33,564 nt of DNA from contig DDUX01000047.1 in assembly GCA_002345025.1 (NCBI GenBank), forward strand, positions 2,095-35,658, read 5' to 3'. Source of the stretch: Candidatus Accumulibacter iunctus (GTDB lineage: Bacteria; Pseudomonadota; Gammaproteobacteria; Burkholderiales; Rhodocyclaceae). Below, one piece after another: positions 7,694-15,975 of the stretch (position 1 is its first letter; each line of letters opens with the position of its first letter). Under the pieces are notes generated by a model. The model had not been told where the DNA came from, ran no database searches, and saw only the letters and a program-made list of their open reading frames with translations. The translations under genes and the position numbers were made by a program.

Positions 7694-8991
7694 CAGCGGG
7701 CCTCCCGATCACGCTGGCGCAGCGTCTCGCGTGAACGCGTCTCGCCCCCCTTCTCGACGATCTGCGGCGGCACTTCGTTGGAAACCGCCGGCGACGGCCT
7801 GGACACCGGCGGTGCTTCGGCACCAGCAGCGGCGGGGGCAGCCGCCACCGCTCCGGCCGCCTGCAGCAGCTTGTCGAGCGGCAGGTAGAGCAGGTTGCCC
7901 TGCCCCTTGGCATCGATCAGCACCTTGCTGGTGTTCGAGTAGACCTGCTGCATGGTCTCGAGATACATCCGGCTGCGGGTCACCTCCGGTGCCTTGGCAT
8001 ACTCGGTGACGATCTGGCGAAAACGGCTGGCATCACCCTCGGCGCTGACCGTGACGCGCTTCTGGTAGCCTTCGGCTTCCTCGAGGAGCCTTGCCGCCGT
8101 ACCGCGTGCCTTTGGAATCACGTCATTGGCGTAAGCCTGGCCCTCGTTCTTCTGCCGCTCGCGGTCCTGCGATGCCTTGACGGCATCGTCAAAGGCCGCC
8201 TGCACCTGCTCCGGCGGCTGTGCATTCTGCATCGTCACCTTGGAAATCAGGATGCCCGTCTTATAGCGGTCGAGAATCTCCTGCATCAGTTGCGCGGCCA
8301 CTGCCGCGATCTGCTCGCGGCCCTCGTAGAGGACGAAATCCATCTTGTTCTTGCCGACGATCTCGCGGATGGCGGTTTCCGCCACCTGCATCACTGCGTC
8401 GTCGGGAGAGCGGTTGTTGAACACGTATTCGACCGGATCATTGAGGAACCACTGCACGGCAAACTGGATGTTGATGATGTTCTCGTCGTCGGTGAGCATC
8501 AGCGCTTCCTTGAGCACCTTGTTCTTCTCGCTGCCGCGGTAGCCGATCTCGACGGTGCGCACACCGGAGACGTTGACCAGTTCGTGCGACTGGATCGGAT
8601 ACGGCAGCCGCCAACGCAGGCCGGGGTCGGTACTCTCCTTGTAGCGGCCGAACTGCAGCACCAGCCCGCGCTGCGAGGCGTCGACGATGTAGAAGCCGCT
8701 CGCCAGCCAGACGACGACGACGAGCGCCAGCAGCAGACCGATGCCGCCGCCGAGAAAGCGCGGATTGAACTGCATCGGCGGCCGGTCGCCGCCGCGGTCA
8801 CCACCGCGATCGCCACCACCGCCGCCGCGCTTGCGGTCGAAAATCCCCGACAGGCGACGATTGAGGTCGCGCCACAACTGCTCGAGGTCCGGCGGCCCCT
8901 GGTTGGGACGACGACCGCCGCCATCATCACCGCCGCGGTTGCCCCATTGCGGGTCATTCAGCGACATCAGCATACCAAGGCTAGAAATCAT
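7693..8991 (-). CDS. hflK: FtsH protease modulator HflK
   Basis: The product is up to 432 residues. The cytoplasmic N-terminus is strikingly glycine-rich, with a GGDR repeat near residues 60-70. One membrane helix follows (about 83-105, GGIGLLLALVVVVWLASGFY), then an SPFH domain and a long helical stalk ending in a Pro/Ala tail. The ATG at 8989-8991 overlaps the hflX stop by four bases (ATGA). Homologues usually begin at the equivalent of MSLNDPQWG, which here would be the ATG at 8967, so the first eight residues may not be real. It forms the HflKC complex with the next gene product and modulates FtsH. Confidence 0.95.
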   Translation of the reverse strand: MISSLGMLMSLNDPQWGNRGGDDGGGRRPNQGPPDLEQLWRDLNRRLSGIFDRKRGGGGGDRGGDRGGDRPPMQFNPRFLGGGIGLLLALVVVVWLASGFYIVDASQRGLVLQFGRYKESTDPGLRWRLPYPIQSHELVNVSGVRTVEIGYRGSEKNKVLKEALMLTDDENIINIQFAVQWFLNDPVEYVFNNRSPDDAVMQVAETAIREIVGKNKMDFVLYEGREQIAAVAAQLMQEILDRYKTGILISKVTMQNAQPPEQVQAAFDDAVKASQDRERQKNEGQAYANDVIPKARGTAARLLEEAEGYQKRVTVSAEGDASRFRQIVTEYAKAPEVTRSRMYLETMQQVYSNTSKVLIDAKGQGNLLYLPLDKLLQAAGAVAAAPAAAGAEAPPVSRPSPAVSNEVPPQIVEKGGETRSRETLRQRDREAR

Positions 8992-10166
8992 GGGGAACCA
9001 TCCGAGTCAAGATGCCAATCTACATCCTGCAGGACCGCGGCACTCGAGGAGCCCCGGCGTGTCCCGCCCGTCTTCAGCAGAGCGATCTCGGCCAGCGCTC
9101 CGCGCAGCAGGGGCAGGCCCTGACCGCCGATGGCGCTGACGCGAACGCGCGAGATTCTATCATACTCGTCCCGCTCGACCGCCGGCGGCAGGCCCGTGAG
9201 ATCGAGCTTGTTGAGCACCAGCAGTTGCGGCACGCCAGAGGCGCCGATCTCTGCCAGCACCTGGTTGACGTCGGCCACCTGATCGTCGCGCGCCGGGCTG
9301 GCCGAATCGACGACATGCAGCAGCAGGTCTGCCTCCGCCGTTGCCTCGAGGGTGGCATGGAAGGCAGCCACCAGCGAATGCGGCAACTTGCGGATGAAGC
9401 CGACGGTATCCGAAAGCACGATGTGCCCCGCCTCCGGCAGCCAGAGCTTGCGCGTCGTCGTGTCGAGGGTGGCGAACAACTGGTCAGCGGCATAGACGCC
9501 GGCGTGCGTCAGCGCGTTGAACAGGGTCGACTTGCCGGCGTTGGTATAACCCACCAGCGAGACACTGAGCTGTTCGCCGCGTGCCCGCGCCTTGCGCTGC
9601 ACGCCACGCTGGCGCTCGAGACGCGCCAGTCGTCCCTTGAGCGTGCGCACGCGGATGCCGAGCAGGCGGCGGTCGGTCTCGAGCTGGGTCTCTCCCGGAC
9701 CACGCAAGCCGATGCCGCCCTTCTGTCGCTCCAGGTGCGTCCAGCCGCGCACGAGACGGGTTGCCAGGTGCTCGAGCTGCGCCAGCTCGACCTGCAGCTT
9801 GCCCTCGGAACTCTTCGCCCGCTGCGCGAAGATGTCGAGTATCAGGCTCGTCCGGTCGATGACGCGGCACTGCAGCACCCGTTCCAGATTGCGCTCCTGG
9901 CCAGCACTCAGTTCGTGGTTGAAGATGACCAGATCAGCGTCGTGCGCCGCCAGTTCGGCAGCGATCTCCTCGACCTTGCCCTTGCCGGCATAGGTTGCGG
10001 CATCGGGACTGTGCCGCCGGCCCTGCACGACGGCGCACACTTCGGCGCCGGCCGATCGGGTCAGCAGGCGCACTTCCTCGATCTGCTCGGCGAGATCATC
10101 GCCACCGAAGTCGAGCTGTACGATGACCGCGCGCTCGCAAGCGGCATGAGGCTCAGCGCCAGCCAT
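8988..10166 (-). CDS. hflX: Ribosome-associated GTPase HflX
   Basis: The product is 392 residues. The N-terminal HflX domain includes DLVIFNHELSAGQERNLE and the conserved GPGETQLETDRR. The GTPase domain follows, with G1 GYTNAGKST, G3 DTVGFIRKLP and G4 NKLD. HflX binds the 50S subunit and splits stalled or heat-damaged ribosomes. It follows hfq, separated by 98 bases, and overlaps hflK by four bases. This order is the classic hfq-hflX-hflK-hflC arrangement. Confidence 0.97.
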   Translation of the reverse strand: MAGAEPHAACERAVIVQLDFGGDDLAEQIEEVRLLTRSAGAEVCAVVQGRRHSPDAATYAGKGKVEEIAAELAAHDADLVIFNHELSAGQERNLERVLQCRVIDRTSLILDIFAQRAKSSEGKLQVELAQLEHLATRLVRGWTHLERQKGGIGLRGPGETQLETDRRLLGIRVRTLKGRLARLERQRGVQRKARARGEQLSVSLVGYTNAGKSTLFNALTHAGVYAADQLFATLDTTTRKLWLPEAGHIVLSDTVGFIRKLPHSLVAAFHATLEATAEADLLLHVVDSASPARDDQVADVNQVLAEIGASGVPQLLVLNKLDLTGLPPAVERDEYDRISRVRVSAIGGQGLPLLRGALAEIALLKTGGTRRGSSSAAVLQDVDWHLDSDGSP

Positions 10167-10264
10167 CGCCCGGGACAGCCTTCAAGAAGTGGCCACCGCG
10201 GAGCTCTGCCCGCAAGCGGCAACGCGCCGCCAGGTGGCCGCGCGCCAGCACATCGTCAAACCGG

Positions 10265-10504
10265 TCACCCCTCGCTGTCGTTCTCGTGCGGCAAGGTGAT
10301 CGGCCGCGACGGAACCACCGTCGAGATCGCGTGCTTGTACACCATCTGGGTCACCGAGTTCTTGAGCAGGACGACGTACTGGTCGAAGGAATCGATCTGT
10401 CCCTGCAGCTTGATCCCGTTCACCAGATAAATCGAAACCGGCACGCGCTCGCGGCGCAGCGTGTTCAGAAACGGGTCTTGTAAGAGTTGCCCTTTGTTCG
10501 TCAT
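10265..10504 (-). CDS. hfq: RNA chaperone Hfq
   Basis: The product is 79 residues from the ATG at 10502-10504 (MTNKGQLLQDPFLNTLRRER). A GGAG eight bases upstream decides this start; the open frame extends 29 codons further but without family similarity. Sm1 and Sm2 motifs are intact: the Sm1 region GIKLQGQIDSFDQYVVLLKN and the Sm2 motif YKHAIST. The C-terminal tail is short. The hexamer pairs small RNAs with mRNA targets and acts in the cytoplasm. A likely promoter lies about 45-70 bases upstream, in the gap shared with the divergent small membrane protein gene. Confidence 0.98.
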   Translation of the reverse strand: MTNKGQLLQDPFLNTLRRERVPVSIYLVNGIKLQGQIDSFDQYVVLLKNSVTQMVYKHAISTVVPSRPITLPHENDSEG

Positions 10505-10547
10505 CCTTGAAGCTCCATCCGTGTCTGGTTTGCGTTGTTGAGGAGCG

Positions 10548-10577
10548 AGAATAATTGATTTTCTCGTCGCGTGCCAG
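10548..10577 (-). promoter_or_regulatory. Possible hfq promoter
   Basis: Reading the minus strand, CTGGCA (10577-10572) and TATTCT (10553-10548) are separated by 18 bases and lie about 45 bases before the hfq start. Both boxes are partial matches to the sigma-70 consensus. A 6-bp inverted repeat, CGAGAA at 10546-10551 and TTCTCG at 10561-10566, overlaps the -10 box and might be an operator. Confidence 0.35.
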
Positions 10578-10683
10578 AGCGGGCAGGACAATCGATCTCG
10601 CAGGCAACCGCTCCGCCGGCGTACCGCGGCGGCGAAACGCCGCCGCGCCGCCGTTTGGCAGACACTTCCCGGCGCGGCACTGG

Positions 10684-10692
10684 TGGCATAAT
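10684..10692 (+). promoter_or_regulatory. Possible extended -10 promoter
   Basis: TGGCATAAT (10684-10692) fits an extended -10 element (TGnTATAAT) with five of six hexamer bases. It lies 30 bases before the ATG of the small membrane protein. No good -35 box is seen. Confidence 0.35.
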
Positions 10693-10722
10693 GCCCGCTC
10701 CACCACCTGCGGGAAGACGATC

Positions 10723-10905
10723 ATGGACACGGCAACGGCAGCAATCGACTGGGGCGCCGTTGCCCTGGGAATCTGTGTCGCCGCCGGGCTGCTCTGGGGC
10801 CTGCTCTTCTTCCTGCGGCAGAACCGACAGGATCTCGCGAGCCTCGAGCAGACGCTGCGCGACGACCGAGACGAGTCCGACGACCGCCCACCAGGCGCGA
10901 CTTGA
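10723..10905 (+). CDS. Small single-helix membrane protein, unknown
   Basis: This encodes 60 residues from the ATG at 10723, preceded by GGGAAG at a suitable distance. One transmembrane helix spans about residues 11-31 (GAVALGICVAAGLLWGLLFF). A charged C-terminal tail, rich in Asp and Arg, probably faces the cytoplasm. No family was recognised. The longer open frame upstream, starting at 10555, has no coding character. It is divergent from hfq and convergent with the GGDEF-EAL gene. Its size would suit a small regulator or assembly factor of a membrane complex, but nothing in the sequence identifies a partner. Confidence 0.65.
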   Translation: MDTATAAIDWGAVALGICVAAGLLWGLLFFLRQNRQDLASLEQTLRDDRDESDDRPPGAT

Positions 10906-11033
10906 GCCGGCCGCCTGCCGCGGCTCCGCTGCCGCGCGTATCGGGCCCAGGGTCGCCACAAGGGGCTGAAATGCAGACATCCAATGGCCCTGGGCAATCA
11001 AGAGCAGACAGACAAGTGATTCGTTTTATCAAA

Positions 11034-11062
11034 GCCGCCACCTGAGGCTCGGGGACGGCGGC
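11034..11062 (-). terminator. Weak terminator after the signalling operon
   Basis: GCCGCC (11034-11039) pairs with GGCGGC (11057-11062) directly after the stop of the GGDEF-EAL gene. On the minus strand TTTGAT follows the stem, a short T-run. A separate 8-bp inverted repeat (10945-10952 with 10988-10995) lies further on, between the convergent genes. Confidence 0.35.
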
Positions 11063-14000
11063 TCAGTAGCGCTCGAGGAAGGTCTCGAACTCGGCCAGCG
11101 GTAGCGGCCGGCTGAACAGGTAACCCTGGTAGGCATGGCAGCCGTGCCCCGCCAGGGCGTCGCGCTGGGCGACGGTTTCGACACCCTCGGCAATCACTTC
11201 CAGTCCGAGGCTGTGCGCCAGAGCGACGATCGTGCGTGCGATTGCCTCGTCGTTGGCGTCGTTGAGCAGGTCGCGGACGAAGGACTGGTCAATCTTCAAC
11301 TGGTCGAGCGGCAGCCGCTTCAGGTACGACAGCGACGAATAGCCGGTGCCGAAATCGTCGAGCGAGAAGCCGACGCCACGCGCCTTCAGTGCCGTCATCT
11401 TGGCGATGATCTCCTGCACGTTGTCGAGCAGCATGCTCTCGGTGAGTTCGAGCTTGAGGTTGTGCGGCCGGGCACCGGAGGCGTCGAGCGCTGCCAGGAC
11501 CTGGTCGACGAAATTCGCCTGCCGCAACTGACGCGCGCTGACATTGACCGACAGCGAGAAGTCCGCCCGCCCCGCCTGCGCCGCCCAGAGCGCGACCTGC
11601 GCGCAGGCGGTCTGCAGGACCCACTGGCCCAGGGGAAGGATCAGCCCGGTCTCCTCGGCGAGCGGAATGAACTCGCCCGGCGAAACCAGCCCGCGCTGCG
11701 CGTGTTGCCAGCGCAGCAGCGCCTCGGCGCCCAGTAGGCGGCCGTCCTTGCCGATCTGCGGCTGATAACAGAGGAAGAACTCGCCCGCCAGCAGCGCCTG
11801 TCGCAGATCCCTCTCGAGAGCGGCGCGCGCGGTGACCACTGCCTGCATCCGGGGATCGAAGAAGCGCAAGGTGTTGCGCCCGGTCGCCTTGGCCTCGTAC
11901 ATCGCCAGATCGGCCCTCTTCATCAGTTCGTCGATGTTGTCCCGCTGGCCATCGAAGAGCGTGACGCCGACACTTGGCGTGTTGTGGTACTCGTGGCCGG
12001 CAAGATCGTAGGGCCGGTTGAGAACGGCGACGATCTTCTCGCCGACGATCCTGCTCTGGCTTGCCGCATCCTCTTGCCGCGCCCCGAGATCCTCGAGCAT
12101 GACCACGAACTCGTCACCACCCAGACGGGCAACGGTATCGCGCTCGCGAACGCATTCGCTGAGCCGGCTGGCAACCTGTTGCAGAAGGAGGTCGCCCTTT
12201 TCGTGGCCGAGCGTGTCGTTGAGCGTCTTGAAGTTGTCGAGGTCGATGAACAGCAGGGCTCCCTGCCGCTCCCGACGGGCGCTTGCCGCCATGGCGATGC
12301 GCAGGCGGTCGTGCAGCAGGCGCCGGTTCGGCAGGCCGGTCAGCGCATCATAGAACGCCAGTTGCTTGATTTCCTCCTGCGTCGCCTTGCGCAGCGTGAT
12401 GTCGGTGAGCATCGAGACATAGTGCGTGACCCTGCCTTGGCTGTCGCTGACCGCCGAGATCGTCAGCCACTCGGGATAGATCTCGTCGTTCTTGCGCCGA
12501 TTCCAGATCTCGCCCTGCCAGGCGCCCGTGCGCGCCAGACTGTCACGCATCGCAGCATAGAAGAGCGCGTCGTGACGACCCGAGCGCAGCAGCCTGGGCG
12601 TCTGACCGACCGCCTCGGCGGCGGTGTAGCCGGTGATGGCGGTGAACGCCTGGTTGACGCGCAGGATGATGCCGTCGGCGTCAGTGATGAACATCCCCTG
12701 CTCCAACTCGAACGCGGCGGCGGCGATGCGTTCCCACTGCTCGGCGTGGCGGCGGTCAGTGAAGTCGTGCGAGACGACGACAATGCGTTGCGGCTGCCCG
12801 TGCTGGTCGCGAATCACCCGGCCAACCGAGCTCATGTACCTGACCCCGCCATCCCGTCGCAGCAGCCGGTACTCGATCTCCTGTCCGACACCGCTGCGCA
12901 CCGTCTGCCGGAACACCTCCCGCACCCTTTCCCGATCGTCCGGATGAATGTCGACAAAGGAGTCGGTCCCCGGCAGCTCGCTGGTGTCGCCAAAGAACTG
13001 CCGGTACGAAGGACTGTTGTAGAGGCGGCGTCCCCGCAGGTCGAGAACGGCGATGTGTTCGCCGATGCTCTCGGAGATCAGCTGGAAGAACTCCTTTTGC
13101 TCGCGCAGCGACGCTTCCAGTTCCTTCCTCTCGGTGATGTCCTGCGTCGTTCCCAGGCTGCGCACCGCCCGGCCATCGTCAGCAAACTCGACTTCGGCCC
13201 GCTGTGCCACCCAGCGCACGCCACCGTCGGTGATGATGCGCAACTCGCTGTCGAAAGGCTCACCCCGCAGTGCCGCCTCGATGTCCTGCTGCAGAATGCC
13301 CTGATCATCCGGATGCACCCGCTTCATGAACCCGGCAAGCGTACCGGTCGAGCCCTCCGGTACGCCGAAGATTCGGCAGGCTTCGGCCGACGGACGAATC
13401 GTCCCGCTGGCGAGGTCGCAGACCCAGCTGCCGACATGCGCCACCCGCTGCGCCCGCCTGAGTTCGGCTTCATTCGCCAGCAGTTCGGCACTGCGCTGCC
13501 CGAGATCCTGACCAAGGCGCTGCACCTCGGCGATCCGCCGCTGGTACGAGCGCGACAGGAAACTGATCAGCAGCAGCGCGACGATCACCGCCGAAAGCTG
13601 AATCAGGCCATACATCAGCGCCGGCGTCGGCGGCGGCGGTGGCAACCAGTGCAGCCATTCGGCAAGCAGGAGAGCGCTGATCAGCGCGCCGCTCAGAACC
13701 GCCAGGGCGAGCGCTGCCCGCGCGCCGAGCAGCCAGCCGCCGGTCATGATCAGCAGCGGATAGAGGATCACCAGCGAGCCGCGCAAGCCGCCGTAGAAAA
13801 CGGTAATGCCGACGACGGCCAGCCAGGTGCCCCAGACGAGAACGGTGAGCGAGGCGCGCAGCCGCCCGATCGCCAAGAGCCGCAGGGTCGCAGCCGCAAC
13901 GACGATCATCACAGCCGGCCCGAGCGAGCGCAGCGGCTGATCCGGAATCAGCAACAGGATCGTCGGCAGAACCCCGCAGGCAGTGAGCAGGATCGCCCAG

Positions 14001-14128
14001 CCGGCGTACTTCAGGAAGGCGAGCGAAGGCGCCCAGTACAGCGGCTGATCGTCGTCTGCGCTGGCAGGGATCGCCGGTGCACGCGAGAGATTGGGCTCGT
14101 CACGGCTTGCTGGGCGACTGTCTGCCAC
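11063..14128 (-). CDS. Membrane PAS-PAS-PAS-GGDEF-EAL c-di-GMP enzyme
   Basis: The product is 1021 residues. Residues about 41-191 hold five or six membrane helices, and a short helical linker follows. Three PAS domains follow at about 222-340, 345-460 and 465-585, the first two with PAC-type ends (TTQDITERK, SHDFTDRR). The GGDEF motif (670-674) is intact, with an RxxD inhibitory site (RERD, 661-664). The EAL domain begins near 770 and keeps EALLRW (802-807), NVSARQL, ELTES, DDFGTGYSS, KIDQSFV and EGVE. Both domains should therefore be active, although many such tandem proteins work mainly as phosphodiesterases. It probably senses a small ligand or redox state at the membrane and sets c-di-GMP. 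It is the last gene of the five-gene operon, three bases after the preceding stop. Confidence 0.93.
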   Translation of the reverse strand: MADSRPASRDEPNLSRAPAIPASADDDQPLYWAPSLAFLKYAGWAILLTACGVLPTILLLIPDQPLRSLGPAVMIVVAAATLRLLAIGRLRASLTVLVWGTWLAVVGITVFYGGLRGSLVILYPLLIMTGGWLLGARAALALAVLSGALISALLLAEWLHWLPPPPPTPALMYGLIQLSAVIVALLLISFLSRSYQRRIAEVQRLGQDLGQRSAELLANEAELRRAQRVAHVGSWVCDLASGTIRPSAEACRIFGVPEGSTGTLAGFMKRVHPDDQGILQQDIEAALRGEPFDSELRIITDGGVRWVAQRAEVEFADDGRAVRSLGTTQDITERKELEASLREQKEFFQLISESIGEHIAVLDLRGRRLYNSPSYRQFFGDTSELPGTDSFVDIHPDDRERVREVFRQTVRSGVGQEIEYRLLRRDGGVRYMSSVGRVIRDQHGQPQRIVVVSHDFTDRRHAEQWERIAAAAFELEQGMFITDADGIILRVNQAFTAITGYTAAEAVGQTPRLLRSGRHDALFYAAMRDSLARTGAWQGEIWNRRKNDEIYPEWLTISAVSDSQGRVTHYVSMLTDITLRKATQEEIKQLAFYDALTGLPNRRLLHDRLRIAMAASARRERQGALLFIDLDNFKTLNDTLGHEKGDLLLQQVASRLSECVRERDTVARLGGDEFVVMLEDLGARQEDAASQSRIVGEKIVAVLNRPYDLAGHEYHNTPSVGVTLFDGQRDNIDELMKRADLAMYEAKATGRNTLRFFDPRMQAVVTARAALERDLRQALLAGEFFLCYQPQIGKDGRLLGAEALLRWQHAQRGLVSPGEFIPLAEETGLILPLGQWVLQTACAQVALWAAQAGRADFSLSVNVSARQLRQANFVDQVLAALDASGARPHNLKLELTESMLLDNVQEIIAKMTALKARGVGFSLDDFGTGYSSLSYLKRLPLDQLKIDQSFVRDLLNDANDEAIARTIVALAHSLGLEVIAEGVETVAQRDALAGHGCHAYQGYLFSRPLPLAEFETFLERY

Positions 14129-14131
14129 GCG

Positions 14132-15448
14132 CTACGCTCCGGCCGACTCGGTGACTGTGCGGAAAAACCGGTAGCAGTTGCGACCCGCCTTCTTCGCGTA
14201 GTACATCGCCGTATCGGCGCTCTTGAGCAACTGGCCGACGTCTTCGCCATGCTGCGGGTAGACGGCAATGCCGATGCTCACCGAGATGTCGAGCGTGTGC
14301 GGACCGATCACGAAGGGCCGGCTGAGCGCCGCCAGGACCTTGCCGGCGACGAGAACGGCATCCATCGCCCGTTCGATCTGCGCCAGCAGGATGACGAACT
14401 CGTCGCCGCCGAGACGCGCCACGGTGTCGGTCTCGCGCGGGACGCAGCTCTTCAGGCGTAGCGCCACCTCCTTCAGCAGCAGGTCGCCGATGTCGTGCCC
14501 GAGCGTGTCATTGACCGGTTTGAACTGATCGAGATCGAGGAACATCAGCGCCAGCGTCGCCCGATCCCGCCGCACCTGCGCCAGCGCCTGCGCCAGGCGA
14601 TCGCTGAGCAGCGCGCGATTCGGCAGGTCGGTGAGCTGATCATGATGGGCCAGATGCTGGACCCGTTCCTCGGTCGCCTTGCGCTCCGAGATGTCCTGCT
14701 TGATGGCAACGAAGTGCTGGATGCGGCCGTTGATGTCGGTGACCGGTGAGATGGTCAGCGCTTCGTCGTAGACGCTGCCGTCCTTGCGACGGTTGACGAG
14801 TTCGCCGCTCCATACCCGCCCGTCGAGAATCGTCTCCCACATGCGACGATAGAAGTCCTCGTCCTGCTGGCCGGTATTGAGCATCTCGATTGGCCGGTTG
14901 CCGACGGCCTCCGCCAGGCTGATGCCGGTCATCCGGGTGAACGCCGGGTTGGCCCACACCACCGTCGCATTGACGTCGGTAATGACGATGCCGTTGGCCG
15001 CGGAGTTCAGTGCGGCCTCGAACAGGCGCAGGCGTGACTCCAGTTTCTGGCGCACGACGGCATGGCGGATCGCCCGCCCAAGCGCGTCGTGCTCGAACTG
15101 CCCCTTGACCAGGTAATCCTGCGCTCCCGCCTCGAGCGCCGCCGCCGCCAGCTGATGGTCGTCGGCACCGGTGAGGACGATGATCGGCACATCGGGCAAC
15201 ACCGAGCGCATCATCTGAACGGTCGCAATTCCCGTCGAATCCGGCAGTGAGAGATCGAGCAGGACGACGTCAGGTTTCGCTCCCGTTGCCATGCGCACGC
15301 CATCGACCAGGGTCGACGCCCAGTCGAGCGACTCGCTGCCCCCCCGGCGACGCAGCCCGGCGCGGCGGATGCTCGCCCGGATCAGGCCAAAGTCGCCTGC
15401 GTCATCCTCGATCACCAGGATCGAGATCTGCGGCGTCGACTCGCTCAT
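14132..15448 (-). CDS. Response regulator with PAS and GGDEF domains
   Basis: The product is 438 residues. An N-terminal receiver domain (about 8-128) has acidic residues EDD at 14-16, phospho-acceptor D65 in LLDLSLPD, T93 (VLTG) and K115 (YLVKG). A PAS domain follows at about 140-258, ending in KQDISERK. The GGDEF domain has the intact motif at 347-351 and an RETD inhibitory site at 338-341. It should make c-di-GMP when phosphorylated, most likely by one of the two kinases encoded upstream. Its ATG overlaps the stop of the small receiver gene by four bases. There is no membrane segment, so it acts in the cytoplasm. Confidence 0.94.
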   Translation of the reverse strand: MSESTPQISILVIEDDAGDFGLIRASIRRAGLRRRGGSESLDWASTLVDGVRMATGAKPDVVLLDLSLPDSTGIATVQMMRSVLPDVPIIVLTGADDHQLAAAALEAGAQDYLVKGQFEHDALGRAIRHAVVRQKLESRLRLFEAALNSAANGIVITDVNATVVWANPAFTRMTGISLAEAVGNRPIEMLNTGQQDEDFYRRMWETILDGRVWSGELVNRRKDGSVYDEALTISPVTDINGRIQHFVAIKQDISERKATEERVQHLAHHDQLTDLPNRALLSDRLAQALAQVRRDRATLALMFLDLDQFKPVNDTLGHDIGDLLLKEVALRLKSCVPRETDTVARLGGDEFVILLAQIERAMDAVLVAGKVLAALSRPFVIGPHTLDISVSIGIAVYPQHGEDVGQLLKSADTAMYYAKKAGRNCYRFFRTVTESAGA

Positions 15449-15975
15449 TTCCTCTTCTCCGTAGCTTCGACCGTCTCGCCGGTCCGCTTGCCATTGTGCG
15501 CCAGGAACGCCACGCGCGACCAGTACTCGCCGAGCCGCCGGATCTCTTCGATGAACACGTCGACATCGGCTGACTTGGCGATGTAGTCGACGGCGCCGAG
15601 ACGGCGGGCGGCAAGAACGTCGCGCTCGACGATCGAAGTGCTCAGAACGACCACCGGGATGTCGGACAGCGACGGATCATCCTTGACCGCCGCGAGAAAC
15701 TCGCGGCCATCCATTCGCGGCATGTTGAGATCGAGCAGGATCAGGTCGGGGCGCCTCGCCCGCAGCGAGTGTCCGCACTGTCGGCGCAGGTACTCCAGCC
15801 CTTCGCGTCCATCGAAGACGTGCTCGAGCTGCGCATCGATGCGACTCTCGCTCAGCGCCACCCGCAACAGGTGGGCGTCGGCCGGCTCGTCCTCAACGAG
15901 CAGGATCAGCAGGCCGGAAGGGCTGCCGCCGCTTTCGCCCGATTCAGCGCTCAGCGTCGTCGACGCGCCAATCAT
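15445..15975 (-). CDS. Rcp1-like single-domain response regulator
   Basis: This encodes 176 residues from the ATG at 15973-15975. After a Ser/Gly-rich leader, one receiver domain has VEDEPADAHLL (acid pocket), LLDLNMPRMDG (phospho-acceptor Asp), STS at the switch Ser/Thr and AKSAD with the conserved Lys. There is no output domain. The form is that of Rcp1-type regulators, which pair with kinases having a phytochrome-like H-box, and the neighbouring CHASE kinase is of that kind. It overlaps the kinase stop by four bases and the next gene's start by four bases. It could act as a phosphate relay or sink. The open frame extends upstream to 16443, but that part is shadow sequence over the kinase gene. 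Confidence 0.92.
   Translation of the reverse strand: MIGASTTLSAESGESGGSPSGLLILLVEDEPADAHLLRVALSESRIDAQLEHVFDGREGLEYLRRQCGHSLRARRPDLILLDLNMPRMDGREFLAAVKDDPSLSDIPVVVLSTSIVERDVLAARRLGAVDYIAKSADVDVFIEEIRRLGEYWSRVAFLAHNGKRTGETVEATEKRK

Noticed and set aside
10664..10700. Sigma-54 promoter before the small membrane protein
   Set aside because: The GG and GC elements do not have the required spacing.
11984..14461. 825-residue plus-strand open frame
   Set aside because: It is antisense to the GGDEF-EAL gene, with the repetitive Arg/Gln composition of shadow frames.
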